A DNA stretch of 47,747 nucleotides from [Flexibacter] sp. ATCC 35208. Lineage in GTDB: Bacteria > Bacteroidota > Bacteroidia > Chitinophagales > Chitinophagaceae. The DNA lies in NCBI RefSeq assembly GCF_001975825.1, contig NZ_MTKN01000065.1:1-47747 (forward strand), read 5' to 3'. Positions within the stretch are counted from its first letter, which is position 1, and the number at the start of each line of letters is the position of its first letter. Of the stretch, positions 37,401 through 45,743 are shown piece after piece. The position numbers and the translations under genes were made by a program. Below the pieces are notes generated by a model. The model made no database searches, had not been told where the DNA came from, and saw only the letters and a program-made list of their open reading frames with translations.

Positions 37401-37603
37401 TTTCTGGAAAGCAGCTTTCTAAAGCCAGCATTAAATACCTGAGGGTATATTTCAATGTCTCCAACGCATTTATCATTACAAACTATAAAGGAATGGATCC
37501 TGAGATCGGATCATGGGACCCGCTGAGTGCTGGTGTTGACGGCGGTTTTTACCCGCAGCCCCGTGTGTTTACCCTTGGTGCGAACGTAAGATTGAGCAAA
37601 TAA
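34448..37603 (+). CDS. SusC/RagA-family TonB-dependent outer-membrane transporter
   Basis: The 1051-residue protein has a signal peptide (PLLGILLGFLSGINLSAQ). A CarboxypepD_reg-like domain follows (INGRIISKDKSSPIPGATV, ~30-115), then a plug domain beginning with the TonB-box-like EDVVVIGYG, and the SusC signature IRGLSSFGGGSPMYVIDG with VESIDVLKDASATAIYG and NGVIVITTKRG. The remaining 800 residues form the 22-stranded barrel, ending in FTLGANVRLSK. It imports oligosaccharides across the outer membrane with the SusD lid coded 25 bases downstream, driven by TonB. It has no STN domain, so it fits control by the HTCS instead of an ECF sigma/anti-sigma pair. Confidence 0.96.
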   Translation: MKSTKMIRLRILPLLGILLGFLSGINLSAQTTKINGRIISKDKSSPIPGATVTLKNTSRFAITDESGRFTIDASTGSVLVVSMIGYQKNEIVAKTTFVEVEMTENISQLEDVVVIGYGKVKRPDVTGAISSVSGDEIRKTQPVTLDQALQGKVSGLVVQQISGQPGGAVSVQIRGLSSFGGGSPMYVIDGIIIGSTASLGSGVNPLAGLNPSEVESIDVLKDASATAIYGSQATNGVIVITTKRGQVAPPSISYDMYAGYQQIPKKLPVMNLREYATFINERNTGLGWGFDTRPEFVNPKYLGEGTNWQEELFRNAPMSNHTLTINGGDVRTQYLLSGSYFNQEGIALGSNFRRISLRLNLDNRTTSWLKIGTSLQLVSMKESVNSTSSNVINTALSQTPDIAVKNEDGSWGGAYNPNGWVNSTVNPYAIALINKDLAKRNQLFGNLYAEVAFTKDLSLRNEATASFSMATQDRFNPSYTFGLVKNNTNSASYEYSQNLYTTIRNFLTYAHLFKNRYNVNVLLGHEAQLGTSEGVGASRSNFPSNNVQVISSGDPTTATNSGSKGQNAQESYFGRINFGINDKYLFTANLRADGSSKFAVENRWVTTYSGAFAWKLNNEGFLKTVKNINELKLRLGYGLTNNQNIRDYAYTSTLATVATGLTGIAQLTQNVGNPYVQWEKTKYANIGVDGTLFNWRINFSLDFYNRRTDGLVLQIPLPMYSGTAIGYSPGSMDAPYVNVGMVNNKGIDFRISSTSIKTQNFTWKTDITVSRNINEVLRLNTDGASLDKQYNKTVVGRSIGEFYGYVIDGGVYATKKDLETHARPTKNGVPLPVGAAGGSIWYGDLKFKDLNGDGIIDEHDQTFLGSPIPKYQIGFNNTFSYKNLDLNIFFAANVGNKVFNQLRVNGEYPGTSFGYFKSLNDYAKVTLIDPAGEATDINNVRVTNPETRIPGLRNDNTNDNNRNSDKFVEDGSFVRCKNISLGYTFSGKQLSKASIKYLRVYFNVSNAFIITNYKGMDPEIGSWDPLSAGVDGGFYPQPRVFTLGANVRLSK

Positions 37604-37628
37604 AATATTCATCTGTTAATATATAGTT

Positions 37629-39206
37629 ATGAGATCAATATTGAATAAAATTATTGTCTTGCTGTTAATTACGATAGCTATGACAGGATGCTCCAAAAGC
37701 TTTTTGGATCGTCCGCCCCTGTCGCAGATAAGTGCTGATAATTTTTATCAAACTTCCGATGATCTTCGGTTGGCAACTGCTGCATTGTATGCAGGTACAC
37801 CATGGGCTGACTGGAATTATAATTGTTATTTACCTGTTGGCGATGTGCTGAGTGGAAATATGGCAGTTAATTTCTGGGGAGATGCTGTACAGCTTAATAC
37901 TTTTACTATTACCGGATTAAACGGCATCATGATTGCCAACTGGAAAGGAATGTATAAAGTCATTGCATATTGTAATGTTACCATTAATGCTATTATTCAA
38001 AAGGCGCCGGCTTCTATTCCAGACGTGGATAAGAATGCTGCTATCGCTGAAGCCCGTTTTATACGTGGATTTGCGTATTATAATCTGGCGGTATTATGGG
38101 GAGCTGTACCCGTTATTGAAGATAACAGTAAACTGATTGTATCTCCACTGGTTAACCGTATAAAAACGGAGGACGTATATAAATTCGCTATCAATGACCT
38201 GACTTTTGCAGCCGGGCATCTCCCAACTACCGATGCCGCCGGAAGAGTAACTACGTGGTCAGCACAAGGTATGTTAAGTAAGGTTTATCTGACAGCATCC
38301 GGATTAAATCAGTCCGGAGGTACCAGGAGCCAGGCTTACCTGGATAGTGCAAGAAAATACGCCGGGAATGTATGTAAGAACAGTGGCCTCGCATTGGTCG
38401 CTAACTATGCCGACATCTTTAAAACCCAGTTTAACGACAACCCGGAATCCTTGTTTGCATTGCAATGGGCTCCGGGAGGAGGTTGGCTGGAAGGAAATAT
38501 GCTGCAGATCTATTCTCCGGGAGGTACAGAAATATCTGCCAATGGCTCGGCGGGCTGGTTTGCTATCGCCCCAACCGTGGATATGTATAATCTTTATGCC
38601 ACACGGGATTCTATAAGGCGGAAAGCGACTTTTATGATTAAAGGAGATTATTACCCTGAGTTGAACGCAGCAGGCGGAGGATATAAATTTGGGGGAGATG
38701 CAGGATTGAAAAAACATGTTATTGGCACAAACAAAGATAACAATGCCCCAACGATGAACCTGACTTCCTCTACAGAACATAATGCTTTATTAAGACTGGC
38801 AGATGTTTACCTCATTTATGCAGAATCAATACTTGGTAACAGCAGTGTTACTGCAGACGGCGACGCGCTGCTTTACTTTAACAAAGTTCGTGAAAGAGCC
38901 GGAATGGATCCAGCCCCTATGATAGATATTGACAGCCTGATAATTGAGAGAAGAATTGAACTCGCGGCAGAGGGACAATATTGGATAGACCTGGTTAGGT
39001 TATCTTATTATAACGCTGCCAAAGCCATCAGCAAATTAAATGGGGAAAGTCGTGTAACATTTTCCATTTCGGATGGTGTGGTAACACCAAAAGATCCATT
39101 TGGCGCTGTTACGCCTGCTACCATTCAAAGCTTCACTTTTCCCATACCTTCTTCAGAGGTGACGGCCAATCCTAAACTGCTGGAAGATCCGGTATCTTAT
39201 TATTAA
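37629..39206 (+). CDS. SusD/RagB-family surface glycan-binding lipoprotein
   Basis: The 525-residue lipoprotein has a lipobox MTGCSKSF with the lipidated Cys at 21. The N-terminal SusD segment (DNFYQTSDDLRLATAALYAG), TPR-like helices (AEARFIRGFAYYNLAVLWG), the late motif LLRLADVYLIYAE and the C-terminal ERRIELAAEGQYWIDLVR are all typical. It caps the SusC barrel and captures oligosaccharides at the cell surface. It follows the SusC gene by 25 bases and precedes the TIG-domain protein gene by 22, all in one operon. Confidence 0.96.
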   Translation: MRSILNKIIVLLLITIAMTGCSKSFLDRPPLSQISADNFYQTSDDLRLATAALYAGTPWADWNYNCYLPVGDVLSGNMAVNFWGDAVQLNTFTITGLNGIMIANWKGMYKVIAYCNVTINAIIQKAPASIPDVDKNAAIAEARFIRGFAYYNLAVLWGAVPVIEDNSKLIVSPLVNRIKTEDVYKFAINDLTFAAGHLPTTDAAGRVTTWSAQGMLSKVYLTASGLNQSGGTRSQAYLDSARKYAGNVCKNSGLALVANYADIFKTQFNDNPESLFALQWAPGGGWLEGNMLQIYSPGGTEISANGSAGWFAIAPTVDMYNLYATRDSIRRKATFMIKGDYYPELNAAGGGYKFGGDAGLKKHVIGTNKDNNAPTMNLTSSTEHNALLRLADVYLIYAESILGNSSVTADGDALLYFNKVRERAGMDPAPMIDIDSLIIERRIELAAEGQYWIDLVRLSYYNAAKAISKLNGESRVTFSISDGVVTPKDPFGAVTPATIQSFTFPIPSSEVTANPKLLEDPVSYY

Positions 39207-39228
39207 TAATTACTAAAACTATTATACC

Positions 39229-40446
39229 GTGAATAAAATAATATTCAACCAGAGTTACCCCAGGTTGCTGTTTTGGGTGCTTACTGCTGCATTTGCCCTG
39301 CTGCATGCTGCCTGTAAGAAGGATTCTTTGGATGGCGCACCTGTCATAACAAACGTTAGAAATTATGCAGCTTCTCCTGCTGATACGCTTGTTAATTACA
39401 TCACTACCGGTCAATGGGTAGTGTTGATAGGACATAACTTAAAGGATGCCGTACAGATCTCCTTCAACGGCGTACCCGCCACTATCAATAGCATCATGTT
39501 TTCAGATACCAGTGCTACCGTATTGGTACCCGATATAATTCCATTTCCAACAGTGCCTGCGGAAAGCCTGAATACTATCAGCTATGTTACCAAACACGGA
39601 ACTACCACTTTTTCATTCGCCATCGTGGCGCCTCCGCCCACTATTAGCAGCATTTCCAACGAAAATGCCCACGAGGGGGATTCCGTTTATATCTCCGGGT
39701 TAAATCTGTTTTTTATAAACGAAATAACTTTTGCCGGTACGCCAATTACCGAATATACATCAGCCAGTAATGGTACATCCATCGGATTTGTACTGCCGGC
39801 GCTTTCACATAGTGGACCCGTAGAGATCAGCACTAAATCCGGTACGGTGTTCACTACCTTTAATGTAAACGATCCTGTGACCGGCGTTCTCTGTGATTTT
39901 GATAATATCAATACTTTAAGTTGGGGTACCGGCACAGATAATAGCAGCGTCAATTTCCCAGGTAACAGGGGCTATTATGCTGTGTTAAACAATGATATTC
40001 TGCCCGCTGGCGATGGCAACTGGTGGAATTGGCAACGGAGTATAAATACCAACGATGTACAGTGGATTCCTCAGGACAGTTTAGCTGTTCCGGTTGATCA
40101 ATACGCTATTAAGTTTGAGATCAGTGTTCCTGCTGCATGGACAGGCACTTCTGTTTATGTAGTAAAAGGGAACTCATTTGACTATATGGCTCGCTATGAG
40201 CCGTGGCAAGGCTCAGATGGCACTATTTCTCCTTTTACAACAAAGGGTTGGCGTACTGTCACCATTCCATTATCAATGTTCAGGACCAATGACGGTAAAG
40301 GTGCGGCAGCTGAAAACCTGACCACTTTGCTGGGCAGTTCGGCCAATGGATCTGTAAATATCCATACCAGAAATTTTTCTGCCTCTCCTTCGGCCTCAGG
40401 TTTACATGCCGCCATCGATAATATCAGGGTAGTTAAGATTCAATAG
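39229..40446 (+). CDS. TIG-domain surface glycan-binding lipoprotein (SGBP-B type)
   Basis: The 405-residue protein starts at GTG. The signal ends in FALLHAACKK, so Cys 29 is lipidated. Two IPT/TIG immunoglobulin-like domains follow (about 37-125, WVVLIGHNLKDAVQISFNG; about 138-215, PPTISSISNENAHEGDSVYI). The last 185 residues form a beta-sandwich-like domain rich in Trp (GDGNWWNWQRSI, ARYEPWQG), suited for sugar stacking, and end with IDNIRVVKI. The position directly after SusD is the usual one for SGBP-B. It helps the SusCD complex and surface enzymes hold polysaccharide; the domain is glycan-binding by inference. Confidence 0.85.
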   Translation: MNKIIFNQSYPRLLFWVLTAAFALLHAACKKDSLDGAPVITNVRNYAASPADTLVNYITTGQWVVLIGHNLKDAVQISFNGVPATINSIMFSDTSATVLVPDIIPFPTVPAESLNTISYVTKHGTTTFSFAIVAPPPTISSISNENAHEGDSVYISGLNLFFINEITFAGTPITEYTSASNGTSIGFVLPALSHSGPVEISTKSGTVFTTFNVNDPVTGVLCDFDNINTLSWGTGTDNSSVNFPGNRGYYAVLNNDILPAGDGNWWNWQRSINTNDVQWIPQDSLAVPVDQYAIKFEISVPAAWTGTSVYVVKGNSFDYMARYEPWQGSDGTISPFTTKGWRTVTIPLSMFRTNDGKGAAAENLTTLLGSSANGSVNIHTRNFSASPSASGLHAAIDNIRVVKIQ

Positions 40447-40476
40447 TATCGAAATTTTTAACCAAATATCATAAAT

Positions 40477-41928
40477 ATGACAACCAGAGGTTTGTGTGGA
40501 TTTATCGGATTAATGATTTCCGTTGTAATGTTTTCCTATTGTAGTAAAAAGAGCGTAATTACGCCTGAAGTAGCGGTTTCCTTATCTGAAATTGTTTTTG
40601 AGGCAGATGGAGGCGCCTCTGATGTAACGATCTCCAGTAACGTAGAATGGACTATTGATAATCCTGCTTCTGCCTGGTTGGAGTTAAGTCAGTCTACCGG
40701 TAATGGTAGCCAGGCTTCCGTCCGGTTGACGACCACGCCCAATACCACTGGCGCGACCAGATCGGCTGTACTGGTGGTGAATGCAGGAAATAGCCAGATG
40801 CGCAGGATTAACATCTCACAAGCCAGTAGTTTATATCCTGGCTACAACACATCACCTGCTCCAGCCAATTCAACCGGTATGGAAAGTACCGCAGTACAGT
40901 TGGCCGCTAAATTTAAACTGGGCTGGAACATTGGCAATACAATGGAAGCTATTGGAGGAGAAACTGCGTGGGGCAATCCTTTGATTAGTGAAAGTTATAT
41001 TCAATTTGTAAAACAGCAGGGATTTAATGCCATCCGGCTTCCGGTTTCGTGGAACCAGCATTCCGACAAAGCAACCGCTAAGATCCAGGATGCATGGCTC
41101 GACCGGGTAAAACTGGTGGTTCAATATTGTGTAAATAATGACATGTACGTTTTACTCAATATTCACTGGGATGGCGGCTGGCTGGATCACAATATCAACA
41201 AGGCAAAGCAGGATTCAGTCAATGCCAAACAAAAAGCATTCTGGGAACAGATTGCGACCACCATGCGTGATTTTGATGAGCACCTGATGTTTGCCAGCGC
41301 CAATGAACCTCCGGCTGAAAATGCGGAGCAAATGGAAATACTCACCGGGTATCATCAAACCTTCATCAATGCAGTTCGCTCCACTGGTGGACGTAACAGC
41401 TACCGGGTTCTTGTGGTCCAGGGGCCGTCAACGGATATTGACAAAACCAATAACCTGATGAATACTCTCCCCACAGATATCGTGAAAGATCGCATGATGG
41501 TGGAAGTCCATTACTATACACCATACCAGTTCTGTTTAATGGAAGAAGATGCGTCCTGGGGTAAAGTATGCTATTACTGGGGTGCAGGACATCATTCTAC
41601 CATTGAACCTGATCGGAATGCCACCTTCGGAGAAGAAAGTGACGTAAACAAATCCTTTGGTAGTATGAAGACCAAATTCACTGACAAACAAATTCCTGTT
41701 ATATTGGGTGAATACGGAGCCTACAGGCGAAACGGGAGTAAGTATGTTCCTAAAGATCCAGCCACTCACAACGACGCGGTGGATTATTGGTTAACCTATG
41801 TAACCAAACAGGCACTCGCCAATGGTATGAAACCCTTTTTCTGGGATACAGGCGGTGCTTTGGACAGGAGAAATAATACAGTGCTTGATAAACGTACAAT
41901 TGATGCCCTTGTTGCCGGTGGTCATTAA
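40477..41928 (+). CDS. BACON-GH5 endo-glucanase lipoprotein
   Basis: The 483-residue protein is exported as a lipoprotein (lipobox FSYCSKK, Cys 22). A BACON domain at ~35-115 (VSLSEIVFEADGGASDVTI; WLELSQSTGNGS; RRINISQAS) holds the enzyme away from the membrane. The GH5 domain at ~130-480 begins LGWNIGNTMEAIG. The acid/base is E277 in ASANEP and the nucleophile is E412 in ILGEYGAY, with HYYTPY before it. The layout is that of GH5 subfamily 4-type endo-xyloglucanases and cellulases, as in the B. ovatus xyloglucan locus. It should make the first surface cuts in the backbone. Its exact specificity (xyloglucan or other beta-1,4-glucan) is not visible. Confidence 0.92.
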   Translation: MTTRGLCGFIGLMISVVMFSYCSKKSVITPEVAVSLSEIVFEADGGASDVTISSNVEWTIDNPASAWLELSQSTGNGSQASVRLTTTPNTTGATRSAVLVVNAGNSQMRRINISQASSLYPGYNTSPAPANSTGMESTAVQLAAKFKLGWNIGNTMEAIGGETAWGNPLISESYIQFVKQQGFNAIRLPVSWNQHSDKATAKIQDAWLDRVKLVVQYCVNNDMYVLLNIHWDGGWLDHNINKAKQDSVNAKQKAFWEQIATTMRDFDEHLMFASANEPPAENAEQMEILTGYHQTFINAVRSTGGRNSYRVLVVQGPSTDIDKTNNLMNTLPTDIVKDRMMVEVHYYTPYQFCLMEEDASWGKVCYYWGAGHHSTIEPDRNATFGEESDVNKSFGSMKTKFTDKQIPVILGEYGAYRRNGSKYVPKDPATHNDAVDYWLTYVTKQALANGMKPFFWDTGGALDRRNNTVLDKRTIDALVAGGH

Positions 41929-41939
41929 AAAATCTTCAG

Positions 41940-44027
41940 ATGAATAAATTTTCTATACTTGTTATTATCACCATTTTGATCGTAGGATTGAATGCGACCG
42001 CACAGGTAGTCAATCCTTTTTTTCAGGAGAAGAATCTCACAACGACCGGCATCTATTACTATCCTGAGCATTGGAACGAAAACCAGTGGGAGAGGGATAT
42101 AAAGAAAATTGCAGGTATGGGCTATGAGTTTGTACACCTGGCTGAATTTGCGTGGTTTAAAATGGAGCCGGAAGAAGGGGAATTTGAGTTTGCATGGTTG
42201 GATAAGGTGATAGCCCTCTGTACCAAATACAACCTGAAAGTGGTGATGTGTACTCCTTCCGCCACCACGCCAGCCTGGATGAGGACAAATTATCCGGAAA
42301 CTTTTGTGATGGACGGTCATTATATCCGTGGAGAGCATGGCACCCGTGGATTAGGATCAATCGTTCATCCTGGCTATCGCAAGTTTGTAGAAACAATTGT
42401 AGTTGAAATGGCCAGGCGTTACGGACAACATAAAAATGTGATTGGCTGGCAACTTGATAATGAGCCTGATGCCAAACCTGATTACAGTCCGGCTTCTCAG
42501 GAAGCATTCAGGCAGTGGCTAAAAAACAAATACAACACCATAGATGCGCTGAATACCGCCTGGGGAACTGCCTTCTGGAGTCAGTGGTACAACGACTTCA
42601 ACCAGGTTATCATTCCCAATACCACACTGGTGGGCTGGTGGGGCAATAATCCGCATGCTTTGCTTGATTTTAAAAGGTATTCGGCCGACGCCCAGGCGGA
42701 ATTCCTCGATTTTCAGGCAGTTACACTACGACGCTTCATTTCGAAGGACCAGTTTGTGACGACCAATTATACAGCAGTATCCACGGGTGCTGATCCGCGG
42801 CGGACAAAACAGCTGGATTTTGCGACGTATACCGCTTATCCAAATGGAGGTACCCATAATATTGGTGACCTTGGATTCAGGCTGGGAAACAGCAGCGTTA
42901 TCCTGTTTGCGGCTGAATATTATAAATCAGTAGGGGGCGTGTCGGGAGTAATGGAAATTCAACCCGGCCCGGTAAACTGGGGCAGTTACAACCCATTGCT
43001 GTTACCCGGTACTGTACGAATTTGGCTATACCACACTTTTGCAGCGGGCGGAAAGCTTGCCTGTTCCTACCGGTTCCGTCAGATCAATTATAGTGCGGAG
43101 CAATACCATGCGGGTGTAATACAAACAGATGGTATAACCCCTTCGCAAGGTGGAGAGGAATACATGCAATACATGAAAGAAATAAAAGAACTGCGGAAAC
43201 GATATAAGCCTGGAACTTCCATGCCTGAAAAACTGGCTGCCCGGTCAACAGCTATTCTCTGGAACCTGGAAAATTACTGGACGATTGACCGGCAAAAACA
43301 GACCTCGCAATGGGATACCTGGAATTATCCGATTAAATTCCTGGAAATAGCAAAGTCATTTGGTGCCCCTGTAGATGTGATCCCGGAGACGGCTGATTTG
43401 TCGAAGTACAAATTTGTGATTGTTCCGGCCTACGAGATGGTGGATAGTGCTTTGATAAAGAAGTGGCAGGAATACGCAGCAAACGGAGGGCACCTGATTC
43501 TTACCTGCCGTACAGCCACCAAAGATCGCATGGGACATTTCTGGGAGGCCGAATGCGCCGCTCCTATATCAGGACTGATAGGTGCACAGGTGAAAGCAAC
43601 AGATATGCTTTCTGGTAACGCCAAAGGCGATCTCCTGATGGGTACTACTCATTACAATTGGAATAACTGGGCCGATTTACTTGCACCTGATAAGCATACA
43701 GAAACACTCGCCGTATTTGATAACCAGTTTTACAGCGGAAAAGCAGCAGTAGTGAAACATAAGGTTGGCAAAGGTACTGTTACCTATATCGGTGTGGATA
43801 CGGATGATGCTAAACTGGAAGCGGACATACTGAAACAGATTTATAACAGAGCAGGTATTACCACTGAAAATTATCCCCCTGGCGTATTTGTTTATTGGCG
43901 GGATGGCTTTTATGTGGCCGTAAATTATTCTTCGGAGAATTATACAATGAATATGGGGCAAACAGCCAATATTATTGTGGGCGATAAAATATTAGCGCCT
44001 GGTGGAGTGCTGGTCTGGAGTGAGTAA
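41940..44027 (+). CDS. GH42 beta-galactosidase
   Basis: The 695-residue protein has a signal peptide (KFSILVIITILIVGLNATAQ). The GH42 start GIYYYPEHWNENQWERDI is followed by FVHLAEFAWFKMEPEEG. The acid/base is E175 in QLDNEPD, and the nucleophile is E339 in VMEIQPGPVNW. The middle trimerisation-like Rossmann domain and the short C-terminal beta-domain (PGVFVYWRDGFYVAVN) are in order. It removes terminal beta-linked galactose from oligosaccharides in the periplasm. The gene is 11 bases after the GH5 gene, in the same operon. Some family members act on alpha-L-arabinopyranoside as well. Confidence 0.93.
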   Translation: MNKFSILVIITILIVGLNATAQVVNPFFQEKNLTTTGIYYYPEHWNENQWERDIKKIAGMGYEFVHLAEFAWFKMEPEEGEFEFAWLDKVIALCTKYNLKVVMCTPSATTPAWMRTNYPETFVMDGHYIRGEHGTRGLGSIVHPGYRKFVETIVVEMARRYGQHKNVIGWQLDNEPDAKPDYSPASQEAFRQWLKNKYNTIDALNTAWGTAFWSQWYNDFNQVIIPNTTLVGWWGNNPHALLDFKRYSADAQAEFLDFQAVTLRRFISKDQFVTTNYTAVSTGADPRRTKQLDFATYTAYPNGGTHNIGDLGFRLGNSSVILFAAEYYKSVGGVSGVMEIQPGPVNWGSYNPLLLPGTVRIWLYHTFAAGGKLACSYRFRQINYSAEQYHAGVIQTDGITPSQGGEEYMQYMKEIKELRKRYKPGTSMPEKLAARSTAILWNLENYWTIDRQKQTSQWDTWNYPIKFLEIAKSFGAPVDVIPETADLSKYKFVIVPAYEMVDSALIKKWQEYAANGGHLILTCRTATKDRMGHFWEAECAAPISGLIGAQVKATDMLSGNAKGDLLMGTTHYNWNNWADLLAPDKHTETLAVFDNQFYSGKAAVVKHKVGKGTVTYIGVDTDDAKLEADILKQIYNRAGITTENYPPGVFVYWRDGFYVAVNYSSENYTMNMGQTANIIVGDKILAPGGVLVWSE

Positions 44028-44054
44028 TTATAACAAAAGTTAAAATATTAAAAA

Positions 44055-45647
44055 ATGAAAGGAATTTTATTGTTATTGACACTACTGCTTTTATCCATTT
44101 CTGACATATTGGTTGCCCAAACAAAAAAACAGCAACCGCCAATCATCCCGGAAAGGGTTATCAATATTGATTTCAACAAAACATCAGGAAAGCTGAACAC
44201 AATGTTTAATGACTGTGTTGGCGCAGGCCGTGCGAACGAAGGACTTCGGGCAGACTGGCAGCAGCAGCTTGCCTATGTAAAAAAAGAATGCGGTTTCAGG
44301 TATATCCGTATGCATGGCCTGTTGACAGACGACATGGCGGTTTATACAGTCGACAGTAAGGGCAACCCGATGTACAACTATATGTACATCGATGTTTTAT
44401 TCGACTTTTTACATAGCATAGGCATGAAGCCCTTTGTTGAGTTAGGCTTTATGCCTAATGCGCTGGCCAGCGGGTCCAAAACTATCTTCTGGTGGCGGGG
44501 GAATGTAACCCCGCCAAAGGATTACGAAAAATGGGCCGCATTGGTGAAGGATCTTACCCGGCATTTTACGGAACGTTATGGCGCTGAGGAAGTAAAAACC
44601 TGGTATTTCGAAGTCTGGAACGAGCCTAACCTGGATGGTTTCTGGGCAGGAACACAGGAAGACTACTTCAAATTATATACCTACAGCGCGAAGGCTATTA
44701 AAAGCGTTAATTCCTCTTATCGCGTTGGTGGTCCGGGAACAGCCGGAGCTGCCTGGGAGCCGGAAATGATTGCCTTTTGTAAAAAAAATAATGTGCCGAT
44801 AGATTTCATCAGCACCCACGCCTATGGCGTAAAGCAGGGATATCTCGATGAATTTGGGAACTCAGGTACCGTACTTGATAAAAATCCCATGAGCGTTAGC
44901 GGGGATGTACTCCAATCGCGGAAGGAAATTGACAGTTCCACTATGCCTCACCTGGAGCTTCATTACACTGAATGGAGCGCTTCTTATACCCCGGCTGATC
45001 CTATCCACGACAGCTATCATGAAGCTGCCTATGTGCTGCAAAAAATAAAGCAGGTAGGAAAGGCGGCCAATTCAATGTCATATTGGGTATTTACTGACAT
45101 TTTCGAAGAGCCAGGACCGCGTTTTACGCCGTTTCATGGAGGCTTCGGTATGCTGAACACACAGGGCATCAACAAACCGGTGTTCTATGCATACCAGTTT
45201 ATGAACAGGCTGGGGAGTATTGAATTGGTCAATAACGATTCCACTTCATGGGTATGCAGGGATTCCACAGGAAATATCCAGGCGCTGGCATGGGACTTTA
45301 CCAATACTCATCCAGGAGATTCCGTACATAACCAGCAATATTATATCCGCGATCTTCCTTCAAAATCAAAAGGAAAACTGAAGGTAAATATTGTAAATGT
45401 GCCTGATGGGATGTATGCACTTGAAATATATAAAGTAGGCTATCATAGCAATGATGCATACTCCAGTTATCTCGCCCTGGGCAAGCCGGTACAGCTAAAC
45501 AGACAGGAAGTAGAACAAATAAAGAAGCAAAACGATGGTTCGCCCGTTACCAGGGAAATGATTGCTGTAAAAGCCGGCGTCCCTTTTACAAAAGAGTTGG
45601 AGATTCGTGAGAACGATGTTTTCTTTTTGAATATGATCAAACTTTAA
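44055..45647 (+). CDS. GH39-family glycoside hydrolase (beta-xylosidase-like)
   Basis: The 530-residue protein has a signal peptide (KGILLLLTLLLLSISDILVAQ). A TIM-barrel with VGAGRANEGLRADW, YIRMHGLLTDDM, acid/base E190 in VWNEPNLDGFW and nucleophile E306 in HYTEWSASY follows. This is the GH39 pattern (NEPN, then TEWS). A beta-sandwich at the C-terminus closes it (TKELEIRENDVFFLN). GH39 contains beta-xylosidases and alpha-L-iduronidases; the PUL context favours xylosidase or a related side-chain activity, but this is inference. The gene is 27 bases after the GH42 gene. Confidence 0.9.
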   Translation: MKGILLLLTLLLLSISDILVAQTKKQQPPIIPERVINIDFNKTSGKLNTMFNDCVGAGRANEGLRADWQQQLAYVKKECGFRYIRMHGLLTDDMAVYTVDSKGNPMYNYMYIDVLFDFLHSIGMKPFVELGFMPNALASGSKTIFWWRGNVTPPKDYEKWAALVKDLTRHFTERYGAEEVKTWYFEVWNEPNLDGFWAGTQEDYFKLYTYSAKAIKSVNSSYRVGGPGTAGAAWEPEMIAFCKKNNVPIDFISTHAYGVKQGYLDEFGNSGTVLDKNPMSVSGDVLQSRKEIDSSTMPHLELHYTEWSASYTPADPIHDSYHEAAYVLQKIKQVGKAANSMSYWVFTDIFEEPGPRFTPFHGGFGMLNTQGINKPVFYAYQFMNRLGSIELVNNDSTSWVCRDSTGNIQALAWDFTNTHPGDSVHNQQYYIRDLPSKSKGKLKVNIVNVPDGMYALEIYKVGYHSNDAYSSYLALGKPVQLNRQEVEQIKKQNDGSPVTREMIAVKAGVPFTKELEIRENDVFFLNMIKL

Positions 45648-45743
45648 TGATATAAGTATTAAACGACGCCGTTCCAGGTTGATATTGCGGCAGAACTATT
45701 GGATGAAAATTCTATTGCAAACAATTAGTAAAAAAACAAAACA

